In this document: in pieces, positions 28,550-35,156 of the stretch
How the letters are laid out: each line of letters starts with the position of its first letter
Position numbering within the stretch: the first letter of the stretch is position 1
Assembly: GCA_902620455.1 (NCBI GenBank)
Contig: CACNIG010000007.1
Coordinates: forward strand, 1 to 64,000
DNA from: an uncultured Bacteroidota bacterium
GTDB taxonomy: Bacteria > Bacteroidota > Bacteroidia > Flavobacteriales > Flavobacteriaceae
Length of the DNA: 64,000 nucleotides
Direction of reading: 5' to 3'
The notes under the pieces: generated by a model
What the model was told of the DNA's origin: nothing
The model's input: the letters and a program-made list of their open reading frames with translations, nothing else
The model's database searches: none
Position numbers and translations under genes: made by a program

Positions 28550-29689
28550 ATGAAAATCAACTCAAATATTACTGTAAGAGAAGTAAAAAATGATGATGAA
28601 TTAAAAGAATTTGTCATGTTTCCACACAAACTCTATAAAGATTCAAAGTATTGGGTAGCACCTATTATTAAGGAAGAATTAGAGGTTCTGAATAAGAAAA
28701 TTAACCCTGTTTTTAAGAATGCAGATGCACATTATTTCCTGGCTCTTATAAATGGAGAGATAGTAGGTAGAATTGCTGCTCTTATCAACTGGGTTGAAGT
28801 CAAAGATCTTAAAAAGAAAAAAGTAAGATTTGGGTGGTTTGATTTCGTTGATAATAAAGAAGTATCCAAGTCTCTACTTAATGAAGTAATCAAGATAGGA
28901 AATGTTAATAATCTAGAATTTATTGAAGGACCTGTTGGATTCTCTAATATGGACAAGGCTGGTATGTTAATCAAAGGATTTGAGAAAAAGAATACAATGA
29001 TTACTCTTTATAATCACTCTTATTATCAAGATCATATGATTGCACATGGATACAAAAAACTTGCTGAGTGGGTAGAATATGAACTTAAAATTGCTAATTA
29101 TGAGGATTCTCCTGAAAAAGTCAAGAAATTCTCTGATCTTATTTTAAAAAGATATAAACTCAAAAAATTAAACTTTACAAAGACAGAACAGATTGTACCT
29201 TATGTTGATCAAATGTTTTATTTACTTGGAAAAACTTATGATAAGCTTCAAACATTTGTTCCGATTCAAGAATACCAAATAGATTATTATAAAAATAAAT
29301 TTCTAAAATATATTAATCCAGGTTTTATTAAGTGCGTAACAGATGAGAATGATGAATTGGTTGCATTTGCTATCACAATGCCATCTTTTTCCAATGCACT
29401 AAAAAAGATTAATGGAAAGGTTGATTTTTTTGGAAAGTTAAGACTCTTACATGCTAAAAATTTTAATCACAAAGGATCTCTATACCTTATTGGTGTTAGA
29501 CCTGACTTTCAAAACAAGGGTGTGATTGCCATATTATTTAACGAACTACAGAAATTCTATAATAAGTTTGGTATTACAGAAGTTGAAACAAACCCTGAAC
29601 TAATTGAAAACACTGCTATTCAGCAACTTTGGAAGAACTACGAGAACAATCAGCATAAAAATAGAGCAACCTTTACAAAACAGATTTAA
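28550..29689 (+). CDS. GNAT-like N-acyltransferase family protein
   Basis: 379 residues from ATG 28550; the longer TTG start adds only MYFQ. The C-terminal part LYLIGVRPDFQNKGVIAILFNELQKFYNKFGITEVETNPELIEN has the GNAT acetyl-CoA binding pattern (R/Q-x-x-G-x in RPDFQNKGV). The N-terminal half (HYFLALINGEIVGRIAALINW) looks like another GNAT half. Databases often call this family GTP cyclohydrolase, which the sequence does not support. It precedes mnmE by 2 bases. Confidence 0.75.
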   Translation: MKINSNITVREVKNDDELKEFVMFPHKLYKDSKYWVAPIIKEELEVLNKKINPVFKNADAHYFLALINGEIVGRIAALINWVEVKDLKKKKVRFGWFDFVDNKEVSKSLLNEVIKIGNVNNLEFIEGPVGFSNMDKAGMLIKGFEKKNTMITLYNHSYYQDHMIAHGYKKLAEWVEYELKIANYEDSPEKVKKFSDLILKRYKLKKLNFTKTEQIVPYVDQMFYLLGKTYDKLQTFVPIQEYQIDYYKNKFLKYINPGFIKCVTDENDELVAFAITMPSFSNALKKINGKVDFFGKLRLLHAKNFNHKGSLYLIGVRPDFQNKGVIAILFNELQKFYNKFGITEVETNPELIENTAIQQLWKNYENNQHKNRATFTKQI

Positions 29690-29691
29690 TC

Positions 29692-31089
29692 ATGTATAAT
29701 GAAGGAACTATAATTGCTCTATCCTCCCCTCCTGGTTCTGGTGCAATTTCTATTATCCGATTATCAGGAAAAGATTCTATATCCAAAACTGATAAATTTT
29801 TTAAATCTAAATCTGGAAAGAAATTAAAGGATTGTAACGGTTACTCTATAAGCTATGGGAATTTTTTGGCAGGTGAAGAAGTTCTTGATGAAGTATTAAT
29901 ATCACTATATAAAGGACCTCACTCATATACTGGGGAAGATGTTGTCGAGATATCTTGTCACGGTTCAAATTATATACAACAAGAGATTATCTCATCGTTT
30001 ACAAGTTCAGGAGTTAGATTAGCATCTCCAGGTGAATTTACACTAAGGGCATACCTAAATAACAAAAAAGATCTATCTCAGGCAGAAGCAGTAAGTGATT
30101 TGATTGCCTCTGAGTCAAAAGAAGCTCATAGAGTAGCAATGCATCAGATGAGAGGTGGTTATTCTAATGAGATTGAAGAATTAAGAGAGAAATTGATTGA
30201 TTTTAAGTCATTAATTGAATTAGAACTTGATTTCTCGGAGGAAGATGTTGAATTTGCAGATAGAAAAGACTTAAAAGATCTTTTAAATACCCTTGAGAGC
30301 AAGTTATCCGGTCTAATTGAATCATTTACTTATGGAAATGTTATTAAAGAAGGTGTTGCAGTCACAATTGCTGGTAAGCCTAATGCCGGAAAGTCTTCAC
30401 TTCTAAATGCATTAGTAAATGAAGATAAAGCTATAGTATCAGATATTCCAGGAACTACAAGGGATGCTATAGAAGATGTAACAGTTATTAATGGAATAAA
30501 GTTCAGATTTATTGATACTGCAGGCATAAGAGAGACATCAGATAAGATAGAATCTATTGGTGTTGAAAGAGCAAAAGGAAAAATTGGTAAATCTAGGGTA
30601 CTTATATACCTGTTTGATAGGTCAGATATTAGTGAAAATGAGTTAATAAATGAGGTGGAAAGCTATCAAAGAGATGATTTAAATATTTTTATAGTTGAAA
30701 ATAAAATTGATTTATTAAATAATTTAAAAACAGATAGTTACAAAGACAATATAAATCAATTAATTAAGTCAAAAAATATAAAATTTCTTCAAATTTCAGC
30801 TCTAAATCAAACAAATATTGAAGATCTTAGGAATGCTATTACAGAAGATCTGAATCTATCTTCTGAAAATAGTATCGTAATTACTAATTCAAGACACCTT
30901 GAAGCATTAAAAAACTCTCTTAATGCTATCGAGTCTGTAAAAAAAGGACTAAAAGATGGTGTTTCTGGAGATTTACTGAGTATAGATCTAAATGATGCTA
31001 TTATTAATATTTCTATAATTACTGGTAAAATAGATATTGATCATGACATATTAGGTTCAATATTCTCAAAGTTCTGTATCGGCAAATAA
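29692..31089 (+). CDS. mnmE: tRNA modification GTPase MnmE, disrupted neighbourhood at its 3' end
   Basis: With MnmG it installs cmnm5 on U34 of tRNAs. The 465 residues comprise an N-terminal tetrahydrofolate-binding domain (IIALSSPPGSGAISIIRLSG), helical domain, G domain (AGKPNAGKSSLLNAL, DIPGTTRDAIED, DTAGIRETSD, ENKIDL) and the conserved C-terminal FCIGK with the catalytic Cys. The last 18 bases (31072-31089) are repeated at 32927-32944, marking a probable island insertion that preserved the reading frame end. Confidence 0.98.
   Translation: MYNEGTIIALSSPPGSGAISIIRLSGKDSISKTDKFFKSKSGKKLKDCNGYSISYGNFLAGEEVLDEVLISLYKGPHSYTGEDVVEISCHGSNYIQQEIISSFTSSGVRLASPGEFTLRAYLNNKKDLSQAEAVSDLIASESKEAHRVAMHQMRGGYSNEIEELREKLIDFKSLIELELDFSEEDVEFADRKDLKDLLNTLESKLSGLIESFTYGNVIKEGVAVTIAGKPNAGKSSLLNALVNEDKAIVSDIPGTTRDAIEDVTVINGIKFRFIDTAGIRETSDKIESIGVERAKGKIGKSRVLIYLFDRSDISENELINEVESYQRDDLNIFIVENKIDLLNNLKTDSYKDNINQLIKSKNIKFLQISALNQTNIEDLRNAITEDLNLSSENSIVITNSRHLEALKNSLNAIESVKKGLKDGVSGDLLSIDLNDAIINISIITGKIDIDHDILGSIFSKFCIGK
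31072..31089 (+). repeat. attL: 18-base 3' end of mnmE
   Basis: TTCTGTATCGGCAAATAA encodes FCIGK and stop. It matches 32927-32944 in 15 of 18 positions, same orientation. The mnmE/trmE 3' end is, from established work on SGI1-type islands, an integrase attachment site. I call this the left junction of the element. Confidence 0.75.
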
Positions 31090-31322
31090 TTCTGACTTAT
31101 AAATATTACTCAATCCTTTATATATATTACTAAACAGTAGTATTTTCAATACTTTACAATTATTGTTTATTTATAAGGAATTATAAGGTTTTAGACATTT
31201 GTAGTAGCGTATAGTAGCGCGTTCGTGTAGCGCGTAGTAGCGTTTAGATAAAAAAGATGTTTTTCCAATACAATACATTATCATATTGCCATTTAGAATA
31301 TATTTTTTATAAATTGTAATAC
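31090..31322. other. 233-base left-end region of the element
   Basis: No gene seen on either strand. It holds an AT-rich stretch, a short tandem ATTATAAGG-like pair near 31172-31189, then the TAGTAGCG repeat block at 31202-31242 and an AT-rich leader before the nuclease ATG at 31323. It may contain integrase arm sites and the cargo promoter. Confidence 0.5.
31202..31242 (+). repeat. TAGTAGCG repeat cluster, left
   Basis: Three exact TAGTAGCG copies (31202-31209, 31212-31219, 31235-31242) and a variant GTGTAGCG (31225-31232) within 41 bases, much richer in GC than the surroundings. A related pair lies near the other end of the element at 32851-32868. The arrangement resembles arm-type recombinase binding sites; that reading is inference. 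Confidence 0.7.
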
Positions 31323-32288
31323 ATGGAACTCTTTAATTTTAAGAATAATAATATAAAAGAAGTAAAAGTTAAACCTTTTAAACTTGAAAAGGAGATACAA
31401 TCACTTATTGAAAAAAATACTGAAACCTTCTTTGACCTTGAATTTATTGCTACCGAGCTGACAATAGGTAATTATAGAGTTGACACACTTTGTTACGATA
31501 AAGAAAATAATTCATTTACAATTATAGAGTATAAAAAAGGTAAAAGCTACTCTGTTATTGACCAAGGATATACTTATCTACAACTTATGCTTAACAATAA
31601 GTCAGATTTTGTGCTATCACTTTCTAAACATTTAAATAAAGTAATTGATGTTAATTATATTGATTGGAGTCAATCAAAAATAATTTTCATATCACAATCT
31701 TTTAATTCCTATCAAAAAGACAGCGTGAATTTTAAAGATTTACCTTTTGAATTATATGAGATAAAGAGATTTGAAAATGATATTATATCATTAAATCTAC
31801 ATGAGTCTTCATCGAATGTTAGTATAGATTCTCTTTCAAGTTCAAATGGAAAGGGAGTGATTAAATCAATAACAAAAGAAGTCAAGGTCTTTGATGAAGA
31901 TGAAGTACTCTCAAAACTTAATGATGAAATAATACAAAAATATACAGAATTAAAAGAAAGTTTATTTTCTGAACTTGATGACTTAAAATTAATTGTAAAA
32001 GCTGGATATGTATCATTTTCTGTTGGTGGAAGAAAAGGTGTTGCATATTTAAATGTGCAGAAAAATGGATTTAAAATGCACATAAGAAGAGGACACATAA
32101 TGAATGACGGAACCAAATCAAAAGGATATTTCACAATAGATGATCCAAAAAAAATATCTAAAACAAAATCATGGACCTGGAAATCTGGTGCAAAAGGAGT
32201 GGTTTATGAGATTAGACTTGATAAAAATTTTGATATTGATTACATCAAATTCCTGATCAAGCAGAAATACAATAGTATTATAAATTAG
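31323..32288 (+). CDS. DUF91/NucS-like nuclease domain with C-terminal DUF5655
   Basis: 321 residues. Residues about 20-130 look like a PD-(D/E)xK nuclease of the DUF91/NucS type: D54 (in YRVDTL), E69-Y70-K71 (IIEYKKG) and Q81 (DQGYTYL) fit the D-ExK-Q pattern. Residues about 205-320 resemble DUF5655 (YVSFSVGGRKGVAYLNV, KGYFTIDDP, YEIRLD). No signal peptide; cytosolic. Likely a DNA-acting enzyme. It is the first gene of the element inserted at mnmE, and islands often carry defence genes, but no methyltransferase or helicase partner is adjacent. Function unproven. Confidence 0.75.
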   Translation: MELFNFKNNNIKEVKVKPFKLEKEIQSLIEKNTETFFDLEFIATELTIGNYRVDTLCYDKENNSFTIIEYKKGKSYSVIDQGYTYLQLMLNNKSDFVLSLSKHLNKVIDVNYIDWSQSKIIFISQSFNSYQKDSVNFKDLPFELYEIKRFENDIISLNLHESSSNVSIDSLSSSNGKGVIKSITKEVKVFDEDEVLSKLNDEIIQKYTELKESLFSELDDLKLIVKAGYVSFSVGGRKGVAYLNVQKNGFKMHIRRGHIMNDGTKSKGYFTIDDPKKISKTKSWTWKSGAKGVVYEIRLDKNFDIDYIKFLIKQKYNSIIN

Positions 32289-32292
32289 AGAT

Positions 32293-32802
32293 ATGAAAAA
32301 GCTACTATTACTTTCTTTATTGGTTTTATTTGGATGTAGTAAAGATGATAATAAAGGAAAACTATTTGAAAGATTAGAGGATAAGGTTTTTATACCCGAA
32401 AATTCTTCATTAGAAAATGCAAATCAAATCACTGAATTCGCAGAATACTTTCCAAATATGCCTGAGTCAAGAAATGCTCTTATCCAAAAATTTATATTTG
32501 AAGGTTTTACTGGACCTAAGTGTTTTGTAACCCCTGGATTTAACGCTCTTGATGCAAGTTATGAAATTGAAGTTCACAGCTCAGATTATATGAGAATGAG
32601 AATTAATGATGATGGTTCAATTTCAGTTGCTATTCTTGGAGAAAATCCACTGCGAGTTTCAGTTAAAGTTGAGGAAAACTTTGAAAGTAGTTATTTAAGT
32701 AGAACTGGAATGCCTAACCCAAATCAAACATTTAAAGAGATAAGTAGAGATGATGTTAGAACAATAACTGAAAGATGGGGTTGTTTACAATACTATTTTT
32801 AA
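32293..32802 (+). CDS. lipoprotein of unknown function, element cargo
   Basis: 169 residues with a clear lipoprotein signal (MKKLLLLSLLVLFGC, Cys15) followed by SKDDNKGK. I recognise no domain. The mature part has three Cys (in GPKCFVTPG, WGCLQYYF and the lipid Cys) and a VEVHSSDYMRM-like beta-rich middle (EIEVHSSDYMRMRI). It starts 4 bases after the nuclease-like gene and so is probably co-transcribed with it. A link between an envelope lipoprotein and a cytosolic nuclease is unusual. Confidence 0.7.
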   Translation: MKKLLLLSLLVLFGCSKDDNKGKLFERLEDKVFIPENSSLENANQITEFAEYFPNMPESRNALIQKFIFEGFTGPKCFVTPGFNALDASYEIEVHSSDYMRMRINDDGSISVAILGENPLRVSVKVEENFESSYLSRTGMPNPNQTFKEISRDDVRTITERWGCLQYYF

Positions 32803-32850
32803 AAAAGTTTAAATTATTTTCAACGAAAGAGGTTCCTTTATACTAACTTA

Positions 32851-32868
32851 TAGTCGCGTATAGTAGCG
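32851..32868 (+). repeat. TAGTAGCG-type repeat pair, right
   Basis: TAGTCGCGTATAGTAGCG matches 31202-31219 (TAGTAGCGTATAGTAGCG) in 17 of 18 positions, in direct orientation, 1649 bases away. It lies 58 bases inside the right att copy. Confidence 0.75.
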
Positions 32869-32883
32869 GAGTATCTATGATAG

Positions 32884-32906
32884 CTTGTTAAGTCAATGAT
32901 AACAAG
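32884..32906. promoter_or_regulatory. perfect 7-9-7 inverted repeat near attR
   Basis: CTTGTTA and TAACAAG flank a 9-base spacer just inside the right junction. This could be a recombinase or excisionase binding site, or an operator. No sequence-level proof of either. Confidence 0.4.
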
Positions 32907-32926
32907 GGTTTACAAAAAGAAAGATA

Positions 32927-32944
32927 TTCTGTATTGGGAAATAG
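32927..32944 (+). repeat. attR: second copy of the mnmE 3' end
   Basis: TTCTGTATTGGGAAATAG, read in the mnmE register, again gives FCIGK and stop. There is no mnmE similarity upstream of it, so this is a duplicated attachment core and not a duplicated gene. Confidence 0.75.
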
Positions 32945-33015
32945 AAAAAACCCTGTTATATTCAGTAAAATCAATACTTAAGAGATGACTACTTGTGTGA
33001 CGACTTTAAAAATGA

Positions 33016-33555
33016 CTAAATAAGTGGCTCAATTAGGCTTTTATCGTCATTTTTTGAATAATTGACTTGAGTTGATACAGGATAAAAATCAATTTCAATG
33101 TCGTTTATTTCTTTATTGAATGAACTCCAGTCTATTTCAGAATCCATTAAGGGCATACGATTATGAATATGGGTAATATTATCATTTGCTTTAGTTGTTA
33201 TTAATACAGCGCAATCGTCCTTTATTAGTGTTTTGATGAATAGAGTATCATATTTCTTAGAAAAAAAATAATATGGCTGTTTCTTGTTTCCATCACGTTT
33301 CCATTCATACCATCCATTAATTAGAGTATATGCTTTTGTATGATGTCTGAATGTAGGCTTGGACTTTAAAGTTTCTCTTTTAGCGTTGATAATCATTCCG
33401 CTTTTCATCCATGCCGGAGAATAACCCCAGTTAAGCACTTGAGGCTTATTATCTTCATTAACTACCAATATGTTAGTCCCTGGGGCAACGTTATACCTTG
33501 GTGGTAAATCGCCCTCTAATCGTTTAGTATTTGAGTAATTGAATCTCCCGCACAT
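33016..33555 (-). CDS. SOS response-associated peptidase (SRAP, YedK/HMCES-like)
   Basis: Forms a thiazolidine DNA-protein crosslink at abasic sites in single-stranded DNA. The hallmarks are present: Cys2 after Met (MCGRFN), RYNVAPG, NAKRET, E84 in GWYEW and H131 in HIHNRMPLM. At 179 residues it is shorter than YedK (about 220), mainly because the FAGLWE segment between the Glu and His motifs is missing or replaced. It lies just outside the right junction of the mnmE element. Confidence 0.92.
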   Translation of the reverse strand: MCGRFNYSNTKRLEGDLPPRYNVAPGTNILVVNEDNKPQVLNWGYSPAWMKSGMIINAKRETLKSKPTFRHHTKAYTLINGWYEWKRDGNKKQPYYFFSKKYDTLFIKTLIKDDCAVLITTKANDNITHIHNRMPLMDSEIDWSSFNKEINDIEIDFYPVSTQVNYSKNDDKSLIEPLI

Positions 33556-34011
33556 TTATCTTCTTACATACCCGCCTATTGATTCTCTATATTCAATAAC
33601 GAATCCATTTTCCATAGCAAATTCTTTAAACTCATCAGAAGCATTTCCAATTGTTATAAAAGACTCAATCTCGAACATTTCAAAAAACTTATCAAAGTTT
33701 GGACCATTAATAAAGTCAATACCGTGCTGGATACCGTCCTCACTGTTATTATACCTTTCAATTAAAGTCACTTTATTACCATCTTCGGATATGTAATATC
33801 CATAAACTGTTGAAGGCTCCCTTTGAACTATGAAATCAGATAGATATTGTGTAAACTCTTCCACGTCAGCTTTTGAGTTTCCTTTCGTGTTAAGCTCAAT
33901 GATAAATGTTATTTCTTCAGAAACTGAATTATCAAGAACAGTCAATTCCTTTGTTTGTTGTTCACAACTTAAAATAGAAAAAACAACAAAGAGTGTAAAT
34001 ATTTTTTTCAT
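33556..34011 (-). CDS. lipoprotein with monooxygenase-like (ABM/DABB) domain
   Basis: 151 residues, lipoprotein signal MKKIFTLFVVFSILSC (Cys16). The mature part is a ferredoxin-like alpha/beta domain: EITFIIELNTKGNSKADVEEFTQYL, then TVYGYYISEDGNKVTLIERYNNS and FEMFEIESFITIGNAS. The second half closely parallels the protein at 47027-47410 (GNKVTLIERYNNS versus DNTATLIEVFKNS; FEIESFITIGNASDEFKE versus FEIEKLTVLGDINDTFKE). Its stop directly abuts the SRAP start. Function unknown; no cofactor residues are conserved in this fold. Confidence 0.7.
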   Translation of the reverse strand: MKKIFTLFVVFSILSCEQQTKELTVLDNSVSEEITFIIELNTKGNSKADVEEFTQYLSDFIVQREPSTVYGYYISEDGNKVTLIERYNNSEDGIQHGIDFINGPNFDKFFEMFEIESFITIGNASDEFKEFAMENGFVIEYRESIGGYVRR

Positions 34012-34015
34012 ATCT

Positions 34016-34240
34016 CTAATTTAGAAAAAAATCAAAATAACCATTTACCCATAAATAATAACCCATAAATAATCCAATAATAGTTCCAATTATAGAGCCA
34101 ATTATTTTTCCTCTTTTAATGTTAATCTCCTTACTCTCCATCATCAAATCTTTTGGAATTAAGGGATGTATTATTGATACCAATATTGCAAAAACGCCAA
34201 ATATACCGAATAATATAAAAATGTAGTCAATGGTTTCCAT
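34016..34240 (-). CDS. small two-helix membrane protein
   Basis: 74 residues, two hydrophobic segments (about 7-26 and 47-66) separated by a charged loop (MMESKEINIKRGK). Not recognised. It lies 4 bases upstream of the monooxygenase-like lipoprotein gene and just after the terminator at 34254-34280, so it likely heads a separate small operon. Confidence 0.6.
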   Translation of the reverse strand: METIDYIFILFGIFGVFAILVSIIHPLIPKDLMMESKEINIKRGKIIGSIIGTIIGLFMGYYLWVNGYFDFFLN

Positions 34241-34253
34241 AATCCAAATTTAA

Positions 34254-34280
34254 AAAAGCCCCATAATTAAATGAGGCTTT
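34254..34280. terminator. rho-independent terminator
   Basis: AAAAGCC...GGCTTTT inverted repeat with a loop around AATTAAAT, A tract on one side and T tract on the other, so it can work in both directions. It terminates the minus-strand gene ending at 34329. Confidence 0.7.
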
Positions 34281-34328
34281 TGTAAAATTTATTTAAACAG
34301 AGTTAAATCATTATTTGATTTATTGAAA

Positions 34329-35114
34329 TTATCTTTTCATTAAATTTCCTTCTGAGTCAGTCCAAAGGACTCTTTCCCACATAACTGTTTTATGCCAACC
34401 ATTGGGCATTGTAGAATTAATTTCCTCAAAGTTAATAGAACTCATGTCAGGATAATCCTCTCCGCCGTTTGCTAACATATCTTTTAATGACTTGAATGCA
34501 TCTACTGTTAATACATTCCAATTATATCCGTTTCCTTGAGGGATAATCCTTACAGAAGCAGCCCATAATTCCTGATTAACTTTTCCATTATTCATGTTTT
34601 TATCTATAAACTTACCCCAGTTTTCTGTTTGAGCATTCATCCAGGCCCCAGTATCAGGCACTTTTGCATAATTATGTCTAATGTATTTCCAACCATCTGA
34701 TTTATTATTAGTTGCTAAACCTCCCCTAAAGTAGGTACCAATAAAGGTTTGATATTTTGAATGGTCATTAAGTGCTCTTGATATTAAAGAAGATGCACCT
34801 GATTTTTGGCTTACCTGATTAATAATTTCTCCAAAGTCGTTATTAAAATCATTAAGCTTATCGATGTCACCTATACCGACATACCAATAAAAGTTTGGTT
34901 CACTATCTAAACCTTGATATCGGCTTAGTATAGCCCAACCCTCAATTACTCCTTGCTCTATTGCAATTTTAGCAGCTTGACTAAAGTATTCTTCTTCATT
35001 TTCAATGTACTCCTGAATTTTATCTTCTGGAACTTGAACATATCCATATATATAAAATTGTGCAGAAACTGATGAAGTTAACGCTATCATCATAGCGGTT
35101 ATAAAGTATTTCAT
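34329..35114 (-). CDS. exported protein with two dimeric-barrel-like halves
   Basis: 261 residues with a cleavable signal peptide (MKYFITAMMIALTSSVSAQ). The mature protein seems to hold two related halves: about 20-110 (YIYGYVQVPEDKIQEYIENE ... GWAILSRYQ ... YWYVGIGDIDKLNDF) and about 140-235 (YIRHNYAKVP ... ELWAASVRIIPQG ... NVLTVDAFKSLKDML). The strand-helix pattern is like NIPSNAP/DABB domains. Not a family I can name. Flanked by a -7 box upstream and a terminator downstream: a single-gene unit. Confidence 0.7.
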   Translation of the reverse strand: MKYFITAMMIALTSSVSAQFYIYGYVQVPEDKIQEYIENEEEYFSQAAKIAIEQGVIEGWAILSRYQGLDSEPNFYWYVGIGDIDKLNDFNNDFGEIINQVSQKSGASSLISRALNDHSKYQTFIGTYFRGGLATNNKSDGWKYIRHNYAKVPDTGAWMNAQTENWGKFIDKNMNNGKVNQELWAASVRIIPQGNGYNWNVLTVDAFKSLKDMLANGGEDYPDMSSINFEEINSTMPNGWHKTVMWERVLWTDSEGNLMKR

Positions 35115-35139
35115 TTTTTTTGATTTAGTGTTAATTAAA

Positions 35140-35147
35140 CAAATCTA
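35140..35147 (-). promoter_or_regulatory. candidate -7 box for the exported protein gene
   Basis: TAGATTTG on the minus strand matches TAnnTTTG and ends 25 bases before ATG 35114. Confidence 0.4.
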
Positions 35148-35156
35148 AAAAAAAGT

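Larger units (their letters stand above)
31073..32944 (+). mobile_element. putative mini integrative element in the mnmE 3' end
   Basis: About 1.87 kb bounded by two copies of the 18-base mnmE end. Both encode FCIGK and stop although they differ at three bases, all in third codon positions or the stop codon, which is what an island carrying its own version of a conserved target would show. Inside are GC-richer TAGTAGCG repeats close to each end, a nuclease-like gene and a lipoprotein gene. There is no integrase, so it is either mobilised in trans or a decayed remnant. Sequence after 32944 would be the original DNA downstream of mnmE. Confidence 0.65.
32803..33015. other. 213-base right-end region of the element and junction
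   Basis: No gene seen. In order it contains the right TAGTAGCG pair (32851-32868), a perfect CTTGTTA/TAACAAG dyad (32884-32906), the attR core (32927-32944) and AAACCCTGTTAT (32948-32959), which pairs with ATAACAAGGGTTT (32899-32911) across the core. The rest, up to the SRAP stop codon at 33016, shows no recognisable feature. Confidence 0.55.

Noticed and set aside
31201-31250. TAGTAGCG cluster as a CRISPR array
   Set aside because: Units are 8 bases, spacing is irregular and short, there are no spacers of constant length and no cas genes.
32899-32959. tRNA or ncRNA at the right junction
   Set aside because: The pairing is one imperfect long-loop dyad; no cloverleaf or conserved tRNA arms were found.
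33016-33555. SRAP as cargo of the mnmE element
   Set aside because: It lies outside the right att copy, so it is host side on the current boundaries.
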